Positions 20,262 through 33,393 of a DNA stretch of 64,000 nucleotides are shown here, in pieces. Origin of the DNA: Lojkania enalia (taxonomy: Eukaryota > Ascomycota > Dothideomycetes > Pleosporales); assembly GCA_010094045.1 (NCBI GenBank), contig ML986582.1, positions 310,001-374,000 on the forward strand, read 5' to 3'. Both the position numbers and the translations under genes were made by a program. Every line of letters begins with the position of its first letter. Position 1 is the first letter of the stretch. The notes beneath the pieces were generated by a model. The model had not been told where the DNA came from. It saw only the letters and a program-made list of their open reading frames with translations, and did not search any database.

Positions 20262-23200
20262 ATGGCCGTAAAATTAGCTGGTTCTAATATGAATCAAGAA
20301 AAATCAAAATTTTCGACATCCATTTCGTCGGAAAACCCAAGACGGAAAAGACACTTGATCCCTTTGCGTTCATGGTGGAACAACCAAGAGGCGGAGATTA
20401 CGAACGGTACGCGCGAATCCATCTTGCTCTTCTAACAGTCACAGCAATAATAATAGACCATTAGTCATCAAGCCCCTTTGGCAGCCTCCCGCACTTCGTC
20501 CCATTGTTTTAATCAATACCGCTCTGATATGCTGGATACTGATCGCTGTCCTCTAGTAGCTCCTGAACAAATGCAATCGAGATGGAGGCATCATCTTCGC
20601 GCCCAGCATCAATGAGCTCCTATTTTGGCAAACATTTCTCTATCGCTACTTTCCAACCGTTCTTGCGGTAATCTATAGCATTCTTTGGGGCTGGATTGAC
20701 CTTGAGACAAAGAGGCTCGAGCCATACTATCAGCTTTCTAAAGAAAGTGGTGCGTTGGGAAAGGATTCATTACTATTACATTACCCATTTGACTTCATCC
20801 CAATGGTACCAATCAATGCATTTAGGAAACGGTAGGTGACGTTCAACGAAAAACGGGTTAACCGCATTTGGGCAGCCTACCCCAGCATCTATAATATCCT
20901 TCCGAGTTCATTGCTAAATCATATAGACATTGGGCAGTATTCAGTGCATGTACTGCTGTAGTTCTCGTAACCTGGGGCATAGTTCCGATGCAAGCGGGTA
21001 TCTTCAATATTGTCAGAATAAACAGGACATTTCCAGCTGCAATAGAGGTGTCGACGGCGTTCATTCCGCTGACCGACAACCGTTCGAAGTAACTCTACGC
21101 TATGCTCAATCTAGCTATAGTATTATAGCACTTAAGGGGACCCTCCCCCCCTATATGACGAGAAATTTCGCTTTGGCACCATTTAGAAATGTCGATGTTG
21201 AGTCGCAGCCAGACGGCACTTTAACTGGCCCAACAAAGCTCTATAGTCTTGATGACCGATGTGAGAAAGCGAAAAAGGTGGGAGAAGGGTCTTAGGGTAG
21301 TAGCAATGGATGTGAATGGCCCATTTCAGATGGATTCTTTGACGGAAACCTCACAATCGGTGAAAACCGACACGGGTATAACATGAATGGCACAGTGTAC
21401 TCCATGAGAGAGTCCTCAACTTTCTATGCGGGATACTGGAACGACATTGGCACTGCCTATTACTACCTCCAGGGCCCATGCCCAATCCAGGCAAATCACA
21501 CTTTTATGGCTGCATTTGTAAAGAACAAGGTCAAATTCTCGGATCCACCAAGTAGCGTAGCGCCCATCTTTTGTGAGCCGTTCTACTCGCAAGAGGTCAA
21601 TGCTACGGTAGATTTGGGGTCAAAGCTGCCGCACAATATTGTTCCTTTAGCCCCAAAACAACCTTTAGCGTTTGAAATGTTTAATGCCTCTTGGTTCGAG
21701 TCCGCTTTGAATGTGGATTCACAAAAAAGGCTAGTTCGGGGTCAACTACCAACAAAATCGATGCCTGACTTCCTGGGTCGCGGCTTGCCGAATACGCTGT
21801 CATTAATGAACGGAGCGGGAATTGATCGGATCAGGTTCGTCAGCGGTCTAGCTATCTCGGCTACCAAGCACTCATTGGAGGATTATCTTGATCCTGATGT
21901 TCTGGGAGAATCATTTGAAGTTGCATATCGCATATTATTTGCCTGCTTTATGACAGATGTCTTGAACCAAGATTTCTCATCCGCACAGCAGAATATTGGC
22001 CAACGATCAGTCAGCTCTGAAGCGATTATCCTTGAATACATCTTCACACTACTCGTTGAGATACTTCTTGGATTAGCGTCGATCGGATCTTTGTTTCTCT
22101 TTTATTTCTTGAGATCTCGAAGACTTAATCTAAGCTCCGATCCGAACACAGTTGCGAGCATTATGGCTTTAGTCGCCAACAGTCACTCGTTAATCTCAGT
22201 CTTCAAGGACTTCGACTGTTGTATCACTAAGGATGTTGAACAGATCTTGAACCATAGGAGATTCAAGCTGGTAGCATGTGATTCCCAGTGATTGTAAGCT
22301 TTGAAATTAATGGTCCTTACGTACGAAACAGAGAACTATAATCATTGACCTCCTCATAGGAGAATCGAAGAATTACAAAGTGTAGATCCCCAAAGCAATA
22401 ACCCAGGGGCAAATCAGGTCTTTCATGATGAAGTATTTGAGCAAAGCATCGCAAAACCCGTTAGGCCTTTCGAATTTCACGCATTCACTAGCATGGTCTT
22501 TATTGGTGTGCAAGCTGTTCTCGTGGTTGTTCTTGCAGTGCTATTTGTCAAGAACCAAATCAACGGTATGTGGAACCTACGGCATCCGAGACATATCAAA
22601 ACATGCATAAAAGCGATTCTATTCTTTAAACTCTCTTTGTTCTCTTTACTAACTCTGAAGCAGGTCTACCTCTACCATCTAAGAATAGATTCGTGCAAAA
22701 CCTCTTAGAGAATTATCTTCCGACCGCTATTGCAACCTTGATCGAACCTATGTGGATCCTGTTAAATCGACTTTTATGCATGCTGCGACCGTTGGAAGAA
22801 CTCCAAGGCTGCAGAGCGCCAGCGCGGAAATCAATCGATCTCAACTATAGCTCCTTGCCACCTCAGCTTGTTGTGTTCAGAGCGTTCCGGTCTCGTCACT
22901 TCATCTTAGCTGCAGTATGTACCATGTCTATTCTGGCGAACATACTAGCGGTGGCATTTTCGGAGTTGTTCAGTCAAGATTGGAGGAATATTTTCCAACC
23001 AACGACGTTTTATGCTCTGTTCGAAGCAAGATTTCGTCCAATTAATGGATCCTTAGGCCCTCGAGCTAGCGGTTATTACACTGATTCCAAAGCTTCCGGG
23101 GCCTTCGAAGGAGGAGTAGGCGAGGATCAGTTCTACATTGCGGAGTCAAATTACACAGCGGGCACGCTTCTTCCAGCATGGACCGACAAAAAGATGATGT

Positions 23201-24622
23201 ATTTGCCATTCATGGCCGAGGTCGAAATTAAAGACAAAAGCGGCATCGAATATAGGGCCATGACAAAAGCCTTCGGATCGCAATTGGAATGCTCCCCTAT
23301 GGTGTATGAAGTTAATTATACTGCCGAGACGGGACCTACTAGCGACCCAAATTACTACGGTGAGATCTCTTTTTACGCAAGAATAGGATTGGAAACTGGA
23401 AATATAACGAGATGTACTAGTCGCCAACCACGCTACGACCTGTATGGCGGTTATCCCGGAACCAATCCCCGCGTAAGCGGAGGAGATACTCTGTCGCGTA
23501 TCAGGGAGCATCAATTGCTGAGGCAAATATTGATGTATTGAAGGAGGGTAAGTGGCCTGCCTCGCTAGAAGCTGGCAATGGCGAGACTATATAGGCCTGA
23601 AAACGGACCAACTATAATAGGATAGTAGAAAGATGTGACATAATCATGAGTGTGTAGAAGGATCAGCCGCGGCAGAATTCCAATTTCAGCTAGACGCTCT
23701 TCCAAACGCGACTCAAAGAGATATCAACGCTTGCCGAGATAATCTTGTTTTTGGTTGGGCAAGGGCTGCGAACGGTACTTGCAAGGAACTTGAGCCTTTT
23801 GTGCTCGATCAAAGCAACTCCTTAATTATATCCTGTCGCCCAAGACTGGTAATTGGAGAAGCTACCGTAACTGTAGATCTCGCGGGACATCTTCTAAAGC
23901 CGGCTGAGAACATCAATTTGACTACCGACACTGATGACTTTCAACAATATTTCAGTAGCGATCCGATCAACATTATCGAACAAGCACACCAGTATCTGCT
24001 CGAAGATTACACTATGGTGTTTCACAATGATAGTTTTGCTAGCGGTTTCTTCAATCACTTCATGCTACGGGCCAAGAATAATCGGCTAGTAGATCCAAAT
24101 CAAGATGCGCCGTCGTTCAGAGACGTTGACCAAGTTCTGACGGAAACATATTCAACACTGTTTGCCATATGGCTAGGCACAAAAATGGAGAAACTTTTGG
24201 TCCCAACCAAGCAACAAAATGTTTCACTGCCCGGGCGGAGAATTCGGCCATCTCAATGGAATTTTCTATCTGTCCCTATGTTTGCCATATCGCAAGCTAT
24301 CCTCTGCACCTACATTACTGTTGCTTTTCTTGTTTATCTGCGGTGGCCCGGGCAGTACCTCGCTAGGCTACCAACCAGTATAGCTTCCATAATCACTTTA
24401 TCTGTGTCGAGCGCTGCAGTAAGAGACATGGAAGACACTTCTTGCCTCACTGAGAAGGAGAAGGCACATCATCTGAAAGCACTGGGGATACTCTATGGTT
24501 ATGGAAGCTACATTGGAGGCGATGGGAGAATTCACATCGGGATTGAAAATGTCCCTCTTGTTCAGTACAAGAGAGTTGGGGCCGGGCTCGGCAAGACGTT
24601 GGAGCGGTTTTTAAAGCGCTAA
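20262..24622 (+). pseudogene. Broken DUF3433-type large membrane protein gene
   Basis: Exons can be traced at 20262-20406, 20465-about 20832, about 20932-22280, 22366-22566, 22664-about 23550 and 23650-24622, with plausible splice sites. The layout matches DUF3433 proteins: paired membrane blocks (PLWQPPALRPIVLIN..., then QLVVFRAFRSRHFILAAV) and long extracellular regions with NxS/T sequons. The conserved tail is SIITLSVSSAAVRDMEDTS...ALGILYGYGSYIG. Disablements are tandem TAG-TAG at 20554-20559, TAA at 21090, a one-base frameshift near 21112-21120, TAG at 21293, and a frameshift near 23505. A TGA at about 22289 is also in frame unless a weaker GTGATT donor is used. Family function is unknown. 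The 3' half is still well preserved, so decay may be fairly recent. Confidence 0.8.
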
Positions 24623-26617
24623 GCCATGTTCAGACCATTTTGCCGCCTTCAGAATTCGTCATAGTTAACACCCCATCTTCGCAGAGTTCTTGAAATCTGT
24701 AAAGTATTGGGGTAGATGAGTAGGAGAACTGCGTTGATTCACATTTATGGAGGATCAAGGCTATTTATACAGTCTGTCCTAGTATCACATGACATCGGGG
24801 CTAGTCCTTAATAGGGATCGTGCCATATATATAACTTTGGAAATTCGAATATGAATAATCTGAATAGGCGGCTTATGAGAAAACAATCTCAAGTTGAGGC
24901 ACCGGGCAAAGGAACAAGAACGACAAGGCACCTGCGCTGTTGGCCAATGTACTCACGGTCTATCTTAAGTGTGGAGCTATACTGCCACTCAGACTGTCGG
25001 TGGCACAACATGATGAGGAGAATGATCGGCGGCAATGCAGCGGTAATGTCCTGCTAGTCGAAAAAACGACTTGCGATTCTCGCCATTGAGTCAGTTTCCA
25101 ACTGCAGAAGGCCCGCTCATAACGCCTCGCGTTCAAGTGTTAGGCAAAGCGGCACTAAAGCGCACGCAGAATTGACAGTCCAGAGACCTTATTCTTGGAC
25201 AAGCAGTGAAGGACGGTTAATGGCAGCCGAAGCGGCACAAAAATAACAGGAGCGCTCTGCACCACTACCCACCAACGGGAAACCGGCTAAGAGCAGGGTG
25301 GTGCATGATCGCGCTCCCCTGACAGCAAGTCTTGGCCATGTTGCTTGCAGAACTTGCGACACTTCACTTACCCGATGGCATGTAACTAGTGTGAAGGAGG
25401 GGATTCCACCACAAGAGCACCCAGATCCATGTCTAGCCAGCGCTAAAAGGCTTTTCGGGTCATACGACAAATAGGAACGGTGGCCAAAAACCTGAAAAGC
25501 TTTTGTGAGATCAAGATGCCTTGGTGGTGGATAGTGACGGGAACTGTAGTGAATGGCCTGTCTCACATAAGAGGCTCGCAGAAAAGAGGCATGTTTCACC
25601 TTGACTGGTCGGGCGCAGGGGTTCGCTTCGGCAGCTCTTCTAAGATTAAAGTTATCGATAGGCCCGCGTCCGCTGTGCCAGCGGCTGCGTCCCGGAACCC
25701 TGCTTGCCTGGCCCAATTAGAGCCTTGCCCTGCGCCAAACCCGAGCTCGTCGCTCGTCCATCCCCACCTCCACCTTTCACGTCGTCGCCCCTGACAAGAC
25801 CAGCATCTCCGGTTGTGAGTTTTCTCTTCGCGCGTGTTTCAAAGACCAACCGGCTTCACTATCATCCTCAGCCAATAATGCTTTCGACGTACCTGCCAAG
25901 CAATGCGCTTCGTTCATGCTGACCGCCTCGGTACCACTCGTCCTGCACCCTTTCTTTGGCGTCTAAACCATGTCTGGGTTCCGGTCGTTTCTTTTGCCCT
26001 CGGATTGCTGCATGATGAAGGGTCCGTCGTCCTATAGCCTATACTTACTCGTGATGATCTGCTGTGGCACCCATGTAATCCGCTGTCCCCTAAGCCCTCG
26101 TTTCTTCAAACTGGCTGCCGGCCCGGGGGGTGACACAGGCCATTTCGTATAAAGGGATAGGAACATCCTCCACTTGGTGTTTCCCTACTATTCCGTCGCT
26201 GGTTTCTCACTGTCCTTTTAGCATCCTTCTCTGTTTTTGAAAACTTTTATACTGCCTGTGGCAGCGTGCATAAGCACTCACGTTCTTTTTGCTACACTTT
26301 GACTTCGCTCTCAAAGAGCGTGGACCTGCGGTTATTTATCTCGGCATTGAATCACAATTCGTCTTCTCTTTTGGTAAATATACTTTTGCTATCTTCCTCA
26401 CAGTTTCTGACCATATTTTGTTCTTCACCTCTTCTCCATTCCTTTTCTTTGTTATGCTATTTCTAGATTCTGCCTAAAAAAAACCAACAACAATCAATAC
26501 TAAGCTGTTAGGAACAGCGCATTCGGCAGCTCTGCCAAATACAATACCCTTCGACCGTCTACACCTCGCTAAGCTGGCCTAGCGATCTCTCAGCAACTTG
26601 ACTACATTCTTATCGCA
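24623..26617. promoter_or_regulatory. Long upstream region of the AA11 LPMO gene
   Basis: No supported gene over 2 kb. A TATAAA box at 26148-26153 is followed by a C/T-rich stretch of about 460 nt up to the ATG at 26618, so the leader may be long. GCCCGGGGGG at 26121-26130 contains CCGGGG, which fits the carbon-repression (CreA/Mig1) core SYGGRG. A single short match is weak evidence. Frames at 25189-25716 and elsewhere look like chance openings in mixed-composition DNA. Confidence 0.4.
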
Positions 26618-27969
26618 ATGCATTTCGGTCAATCTATTTCGGTCCTGGCGCTTGCTGTCGTTGCTCATGGGCACATCGTTATGGATATACCTCGACCATA
26701 TGACTATGACAATCTCAACAACTCGCCTTTGTTTGAAGCCGATTTTCCCTGCAAACAACCAAACGGCCCGTATACTGTTGTTGAGATGAACCACCTTACC
26801 TCTGGTCAACAGCAACTTGTCAATTTCAAGGGCACCGCCGTCCATGGTGGGGGATCCTGCCAGTTTTCAATTACAACAGATTTGAAACCTTCTCGCGATA
26901 CGAAATGGGGGGTTATCCATACTATAGAGGGAAATTGCCCGGCATCTGGCATGAACGGCCAAAATTATCCCGGTCTGGATCCCCAGCATTCAGGAAAAGA
27001 CCGGTATCCCCTCGTAATCCCACCCGAAGTTCCTAGTGGCCAATACTCTCTCGCTTGGTATATAAGAGCCCGTCATCTTCTTAACCTTGCTAACGATTGT
27101 CTAGGACATGGATCAACCAGGTCGGTGGACAAGGCGAGTTTTACATGAACTGCGCTCCTATCACGGTTACTAGTGACACGGTCGCTGACGAGAAATCACT
27201 GGCATACCTGAATAGTCTTCCGCCTATGTTCGTGGCTAATCTTCAGGGTGCATCACAAGAATGTGTTACATTAACAGGAGGTGGAAAGGATTGGGTATAT
27301 CCAGATGAATTTAAAGGTGACAGTGTCGAGAAAATGCCGGGCCTGATCCCTCAATCTTGGGACAAGACTGCAGGATGCGCTTCTATGACTTTACTGGGGG
27401 AGGGATCTGGCACAATGACCATGCCACAGGAGGCCACTGGTATTGACAGCTTTCCTAGCGCCCCGACTAAAGCTGCTCAGGATGGTGTGATCTATGTGGT
27501 TGATGGCGAGGCACAGCCTACAGGTGGTGTGGAATCCCCATCTTCACCTGTTGGTGGTCAACCAATTGCGACCAGTGCCATTGCCGTTCCATCTAATACC
27601 TTAGATGGTGGCGTTTTCGCTCCCGGAGCCTCCTCTGGAGCTGAGCAACCGCAAACTTCTTTTAAGACCGTTGCCACTCCAACTGTGGCTCTTCCTCCGC
27701 CTACTTCCGCTGTCCAAGCTTCTGTTCCACCTACTAGCACTGGTGCTTCACCATCATCTCCTTCAAGAGATGGGATTAGCTGCCCTGAAAATGGCAAGAT
27801 TGTCTGCATTGGAACATCCCAGTGGGGTACTTGCAACTTCGGGAAGGCCGTCCCGCAAGCTCTCGCCGCCGGCACATTTTGCGAGAATGGGACTATTATG
27901 GCAATGAAACTCGGCCGACGGAATGTCCACCCCCATTTTCACCGCCGCCATGGATCCCACCCCTTTTGA
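26618..27969 (+). CDS. AA11 lytic polysaccharide monooxygenase with C-terminal X278-like module
   Basis: Two exons (26618-27057, 27105-27969; 47-nt intron with GTATAT donor) give 434 aa. It is a copper enzyme expected to cleave chitin oxidatively outside the cell. Residues 1-18 are a signal peptide; cleavage exposes His19, the first copper ligand. His76 in GTAVHGGGSCQ is the second ligand, and Tyr160 in EFYMNCAP is the axial tyrosine. NLNNSP and DFPCKQ are also typical of AA11. The catalytic domain ends near residue 240. A Ser/Thr/Pro/Ala-rich linker follows, then a compact cysteine-rich segment (CPENGKIVCIG...WGTCNFG...GTFCENG) like the X278 module found on fungal AA11 and chitinases. The protein ends in a His/Arg-rich tail (HPHFHRRHGSH), which is unusual. 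The X278 label is from memory. Confidence 0.9.
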
Positions 27970-28968
27970 CCGATCGATTAAAGATTTTACATGATTCAAA
28001 GAGTCTATCATTATTCCTGCATTTCCTGGAGTTCAACGATTAAAAATTCATGAGCAAGATATCCACCAGTACTCTCGTGTATATACCGATCATTTTATCC
28101 GGTTATTTTGATTTTTGTCATTTTCTTCTTTGGTCGTGCATGTACTGACCTTCCTCTGCTCTTCGAGTATTGGTTTTTTTTTTTATTTTTTTGCTGTTTA
28201 ATTCGATCGTGCGTGACACCTGATATTGACTGTCGGGTCAGCATGCCGCTTTGATTTTTCTTCAGCTACTAAAGCGAGCATCTGCGAGTTGCAGGCATGT
28301 AAAGATGTATGTATCAAGACCTTATGAGGATCGAAAATATGAACGCCCACATTATACAAATTCTTTATATTCTTAATCGATGTGAGAAGTATTGCAGTTA
28401 TATAGTTCCGTGAGCTGTGCTGTACTATTCCCTTCGATACGTCCGGTGCACACCGATTGCTCAAGGTTGAAGTCAACTTTGTGAATTAGCGTCTTCGACC
28501 CTGCTTGACTGGCTTGACTGAGGCAACACTAAGATTCCATAGGACTCTGACAACTGAAAAGGAACTCCTAGTTGACTGACCACCATCCACTACATCGAAT
28601 GACGCTAAGAGTGTGATACTAAGCTTCGTTGGGTAGTGTGCAACCGCGGTTTCTTGCCAAGACACTCCCCTCCAGCTCGACACCTGGATTTTGTTCAGCC
28701 CTACAGCTCTAGCCAACGACGCAGATTACAAGCACGCGACGCCAGATCCTACACCCTCTCATTCACCCCGTCCCAAGTTGTTATTCTTTTGTCGCGTGCG
28801 AGCCGTCATATTCTCATAGGAGCACTCGGCCTCCGTTTCACCCGCCGCCACCCAGACCAAGGGTCTCTGCTGCCCTCCCCTCCCCACTGGCCCCTCGCTG
28901 CCTTCGCACCCTCGACAGCCTGCTCACTCCCACAATTCGCTTTTGCAACTGCCCTCCACTTGGCCATA
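27970..28968. promoter_or_regulatory. Intergenic: LPMO 3' flank and calcineurin A promoter/leader
   Basis: The left part is T-rich 3' flank. From about 28680 the sequence becomes C/T-rich up to the calcineurin ATG, as in long leaders of fungal signalling genes. No separate gene is supported. Confidence 0.45.
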
Positions 28969-31005
28969 ATGGAGAACAATCAGCAGGGCTTCGATCAGTC
29001 TAAATACTTGGACAATGCTATTCGCGCCGTCAAGGACAAGAAGCCGCTGCCTGAAATTGACTTCACGCTTCATACTATGGAGGATGGCACCCAAGTGAGC
29101 ACTCTGGAGCGCGTCTGTAAAGGTATAGGTTCCTCGAGCACCTTCTATCATTACCTATGGAGCGCCATGTGCGCGCGCATTGTGCAGAGCGAGCTTCAGC
29201 TGACCCCACTGTGACTGCAGATGTCCAAGCGCCCGCTTTCCGTACACCCACTCAGGAGGAGTTTCTTTCGCCACAAGACCGGACGAAGCCCAATATTCAG
29301 TTCTTGAAGCAGCATTTTTATCGTGAAGGACGCTTGACCGAGGACCAGGCTCTATGGATCATACGGAAAGGCACCGAAATTCTGAAATCGGAGCCCAACC
29401 TTTTGGAGATGGACGCGCCCATCACCGTATGTGGCGATGTTCATGGGCAATATTATGACCTTATGAAGTTGTTTGAGGTGGGCGGCGACCCGGCTGAGAC
29501 GCGATACTTGTTCTTAGGAGACTATGTTGACCGTGGCTACTTCAGTATTGAGGTGAGATCTACGAAGCCCGCCAGACATATACGTGCTAATGGATAACAG
29601 TGCGTGTTGTACCTCTGGAGCTTGAAAATCTGGTATCCCAACACCCTCTGGTTGCTCCGTGGTAACCATGAGTGCCGGCACTTGACAGATTATTTCACCT
29701 TTAAGCTGGAGTGCAAGCACAAGTATACGGAGGCCGTGTACGAGGCTTGCATGGAGTCATTCTGCGCCTTACCGTTGGCTGCCATCATGAACAAACAGTT
29801 TTTGTGTATACATGGCGGATTAAGCCCGGAGCTTCACACTTTGGAGGATCTGAAGAGCGTATGTCTCGCCTCGCACGAGATGTACAAAATCTGCTGACGA
29901 TGAAATAGATTGATAGATTCCGTGAACCGCCGACGCACGGTTTGATGTGTGATATCCTGTGGGCGGATCCATTGGAAGAGTTTGGCCAGGAGAAGACGAA
30001 CGACTTCTTCGTCCACAATCACGTTCGCGGTTGCTCGTATTTCTTCTCCTATCCTGCTGCATGCGCGTTCCTCGAAAAGAACAACCTGCTCTCAATTATT
30101 CGCGCACACGAAGCTCAGGATGCCGGATACCGTATGTACAGAAAGACGCGAACGACTGGTTTTCCAAGCGTCATGACCATCTTCAGCGCCCCCAATTACT
30201 TGGATGTGTATAATAACAAGGCTGCGGTTTTGAAGTATGAGAATAATGTTATGAACATCCGGCAATTCAGTAAGGTTTCCCTTCGACTGTACCTTAAGTA
30301 TTCGCTAATGGCGAAATAGACTGTACGCCTCACCCTTATTGGCTTCCTAATTTTATGGACGTCTTTACCTGGTCTCTCCCATTCGTCGGTGAGAAAAGTA
30401 CGTATCCATTCTCCGTCAATCCGAACCAATAGCTTACTGATGCAGTCACCGACATGCTGATTGCCATTCTCAATACCTGCTCGAAGGAGGAACTCGAAGA
30501 AGAGACCCCGAGCTCCTTGGCCTCAGGGCCTGCTTCCCCGCCGCTTGCCAATATGGATCCCGAGTCGACAGAATTCAAACGTCGAGCTATTAAGAACAAG
30601 ATCCTTGCCATTGGCAGACTTTCTCGCGTATTCCAAGTATTACGTGAGGAGTCTGAACGAGTTACTGAATTGAAGACAGCATCGGGAGGCAGACTTCCTG
30701 CAGGCACCCTCATGCTCGGCGCAGAGGGCATCAAACAAGCCATTCACAGCTTCGAAGACGCTCGAAAGGTTGACCTCCAGAACGAAAGACTACCGCCTTC
30801 CCACGAGGAGGTACGAAAATCGCAGGAAATCAGCCGAGAGCAGGCTCTCGAGAAGGCAAGTAAGGAGGCAGAGAATGACACTAACCTAGTTACGGTTGCC
30901 AGGAGGATTAGCATGTGAGTCTGGTTCAATTTCATCTGTCGAAGTGTTCCAAAATCTAATGGATATTTAAGGTCCTCCGGTTCCGGGCGTAGTAGGAAGG
31001 GTTAA
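28969..31005 (+). CDS. cnaA: Calcineurin A, Ca2+/calmodulin-dependent protein phosphatase catalytic subunit
   Basis: Seven exons (28969-29122, 29221-29552, 29601-29858, 29909-30269, 30320-30397, 30446-30914, 30972-31005) give 561 aa, all joins in phase. It is the catalytic subunit of the PP2B Ser/Thr phosphatase, acting with calcineurin B in Ca2+ signalling, cell-wall stress and hyphal growth. The metallophosphatase motifs are present: [31 protein letters not shown] and the [14 protein letters not shown] block near the C-terminal end of the catalytic domain. The calcineurin B-binding helix lies around [24 protein letters not shown] residues. A calmodulin-binding segment ([21 protein letters not shown]) and an autoinhibitory-type segment ([17 protein letters not shown]) follow. 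The last exon adds a short basic tail. Length and exon count are normal for the family. Confidence 0.97.
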
Positions 31006-31426
31006 TGACTGGGTTTCCGCGGAGGGCTCAATTTGATCGGGCTATTTGCTTACGCTTTTACTCTTGTGATCATATGTCTTCAGTCACTGGTATACCAAGC
31101 AGGCGCATTTGTCAAGTCGGCGGCTTACGAGCTAGAGGATATCACGATTGGCGAGATTTAGTAATAAGGCTGGTCCCGTACTGTTGCCTTTGGTAGCTAG
31201 CATATTCTAAAATGAACTCAAATTCCTAATTTTTAATTTTTACTACTGCTTTGATCTGATACATGAAGAATCTTCAAATCCTAATAGTTTAGTTTAATAC
31301 GGCTCTGTTCCTCTCTTTAGAATCGAGAGGTATTTAAAAGTTCCCGGGCCGAATGTTGTTCCGGCGAAAGTAAAGACCTCATCTAGTAAACGGCTTTCAA
31401 GTGGCGACGTCTTCTCTGCCAGCCCG
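31006..31426. other. Intergenic, no gene seen
   Basis: Spacer between two plus-strand genes. It holds the calcineurin 3' UTR and the promoter of the next gene. No frame is supported. Confidence 0.4.
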
Positions 31427-33393
31427 ATGCCTCCATGGGTGGCCTACGTGCCGCGATCGACAAGCCTCCTAAATGGGAGAGCAATTGAACGTTTATCGCT
31501 TAGCTTCAGTTGTCGCAATGTCACAATTGCGAACTTCTACCTGCGTCATGCTTCAACGCACATCTCCCCAACCGCAATAAATGTCCGACCGAACATTCCA
31601 CCGCGCAATGAAGAAGTATACAACGCACTATCACAATTAAATATTGCCGCAGCGCCATATGTGAACATTAGCAGGCTACAGTTGGCTTTGAGGGGCCTCG
31701 CGGTACAATATGCGGTTGTTCGGATTGCAAGTACGTGCTCCAGTTAAATCGTTTGGTAAGGAATAGCTAACATGTGCTTAGTACTTTCGCTGAATAGACA
31801 GAGGAACGCGCGGAGACTTGCGCGGTTGCTACTTGCGGATCCTTTGGGTGACGAGGGGCAATGGGAGAAGAAGTTAGAGCACGAAGAAGATGAGTGTGGA
31901 AGAGCGGTGCTGCTGCGGTATGCATATATGGCTTTGCGCGATTTGGATACAAGTTAATGAGATTTAGGTACGGAGACGAGTTCGATTCGCACACACCGAG
32001 CCCTCTATATAAAATCTTGTCCGTTCCATCACAATTTCTACGATCCTATAACCTCGAGATACTCGTTTCCACCCTCAATACAAACATTTCGAGTGTGAGA
32101 GCTACTTCTACAACAGAAGGCTCGAAGGATGCGATCCTCGTACCTAAACTCCAGGCGCCTACTGCAAGAGGGATGCCTGTTCCCTACCCCGTCCATAAAG
32201 CTCTCGTGCTTGGCGATGGACTAGAATCTGCCGTGACATACGGAAAATTTACTGCCAATGATACAATAGATACCGGGGCCATGTTGAAGGTTGCTATTAA
32301 TCTTCCTCCGACTTCGTTAGAGGTCGGCGTAGATGAAGCGGAAACATATTCGTTAGTGAACGTTGATACTGGTACAAAAGCGCTAGCCAAATTTCGCGAA
32401 TCGATAGCAAACTCGGAATACTTCGAGCGAGGGTGGTTTCGAAGTGGCCTTCCTCCTCTATCAAAGTGGCTTGTTCACAATCTACAGCCTTCAGAGCCTA
32501 TCAAACCGGTGATCAAGGATTTGATCGCCTCTATAGTAGACGACGTCGATATCGGCATCAGCGAGGCCGATGCTCTCCAACAAAGCGAAGCGGCTTCCTC
32601 GATCACACATGAACAAACTTCGGAATCTATTCTCAAACATCTTGAAAACTGGGCAGAGAAATCGCATACGGAGCTGCGGGATCAGCTAGACGATGCTTTT
32701 GCAACGCGCAACTGGCGAAAACTGGCATGGTGGAAGCTCTTCTGGAGAGTTGACGATGTCGGCATGATCACTGAAGAGATCATTGAAAGGAGGTGGTTAG
32801 TCGACGCCGAGAAAAATAGCGTTTACCTCGCTGGACGAATGAATCAAGCTGGTTTCCCTGAGACCACAGAAGACATCTCCAAAATGGTTACTCCCGCATC
32901 CGAACAAACCCAGCCCCCATCAATTGTCGATAAACCTAAAACAGGTATTTTGACACAAGTCAATGAGATTATACCCTGGCCATCTCAAATTGCTACCGGC
33001 CGCGCCATCCTCCTAAAAGATACAATACCACCTCTTCAAGCACTTGCCCAGCGTCTAATCCTGAATAGCCTCTCCAACACAGCTCTTAGCTCCGCCCTCT
33101 CTGCCCTCCTCTATGTCTCCGTGCCGACATTTAGTCCCTTTGAGGCCGGAGCTGTTGCTGCGCTTGGCCTTGTCTATTCGCTGCGCCGCATGCAAAAGCT
33201 GTGGGAACGGGCGAGGGAGACGTGGCAAAGTGAAGTTAGAGAGGAAGGAAGGAGAACTTTGAAGCAGACTGAGGATATGGTAAGGTTGATAGTCAGGAGT
33301 ACGAAAAAGCCTGTTGAGGATGAGGGAGTTAGAGAGAGGAAAGTAGCAAGGGAAGCTGTGCTGAGGGTTAGAGATGCGCTTAGGAGGATGTAG
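31427..33393 (+). CDS. Mitochondrial membrane-associated protein, Mmc1-like (tentative)
   Basis: Three exons (31427-31730, 31782-31917, 31968-33393) with 51- and 50-nt introns give 621 aa. The first about 50 residues are rich in Arg, Ser and Leu with almost no acidic residues, as in a mitochondrial presequence. An Ala/Leu-rich helical part follows (LSQLNIAAAPYVNISRLQLALRG), then a mixed middle region. Residues about 510-550 form a hydrophobic hairpin-like stretch (LSSALSALLYVSV and AGAVAALGLVYSL), followed by a long charged helix with many Arg and Glu. This layout resembles fungal Mmc1-type inner-membrane or matrix proteins, but the assignment is from memory and I see no decisive motif. NCA2-like proteins are an alternative. 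The frame is intact. Confidence 0.7.

Noticed and set aside
20930..21295. Possible separate small gene
   Set aside because: It is the shifted continuation of the DUF3433 pseudogene, as the downstream frame shows.
25189..25716. Minus-strand frame of 175 codons upstream of the LPMO gene
   Set aside because: No family motif, overlapped by open frames on the other strand, and lies in a likely promoter region.
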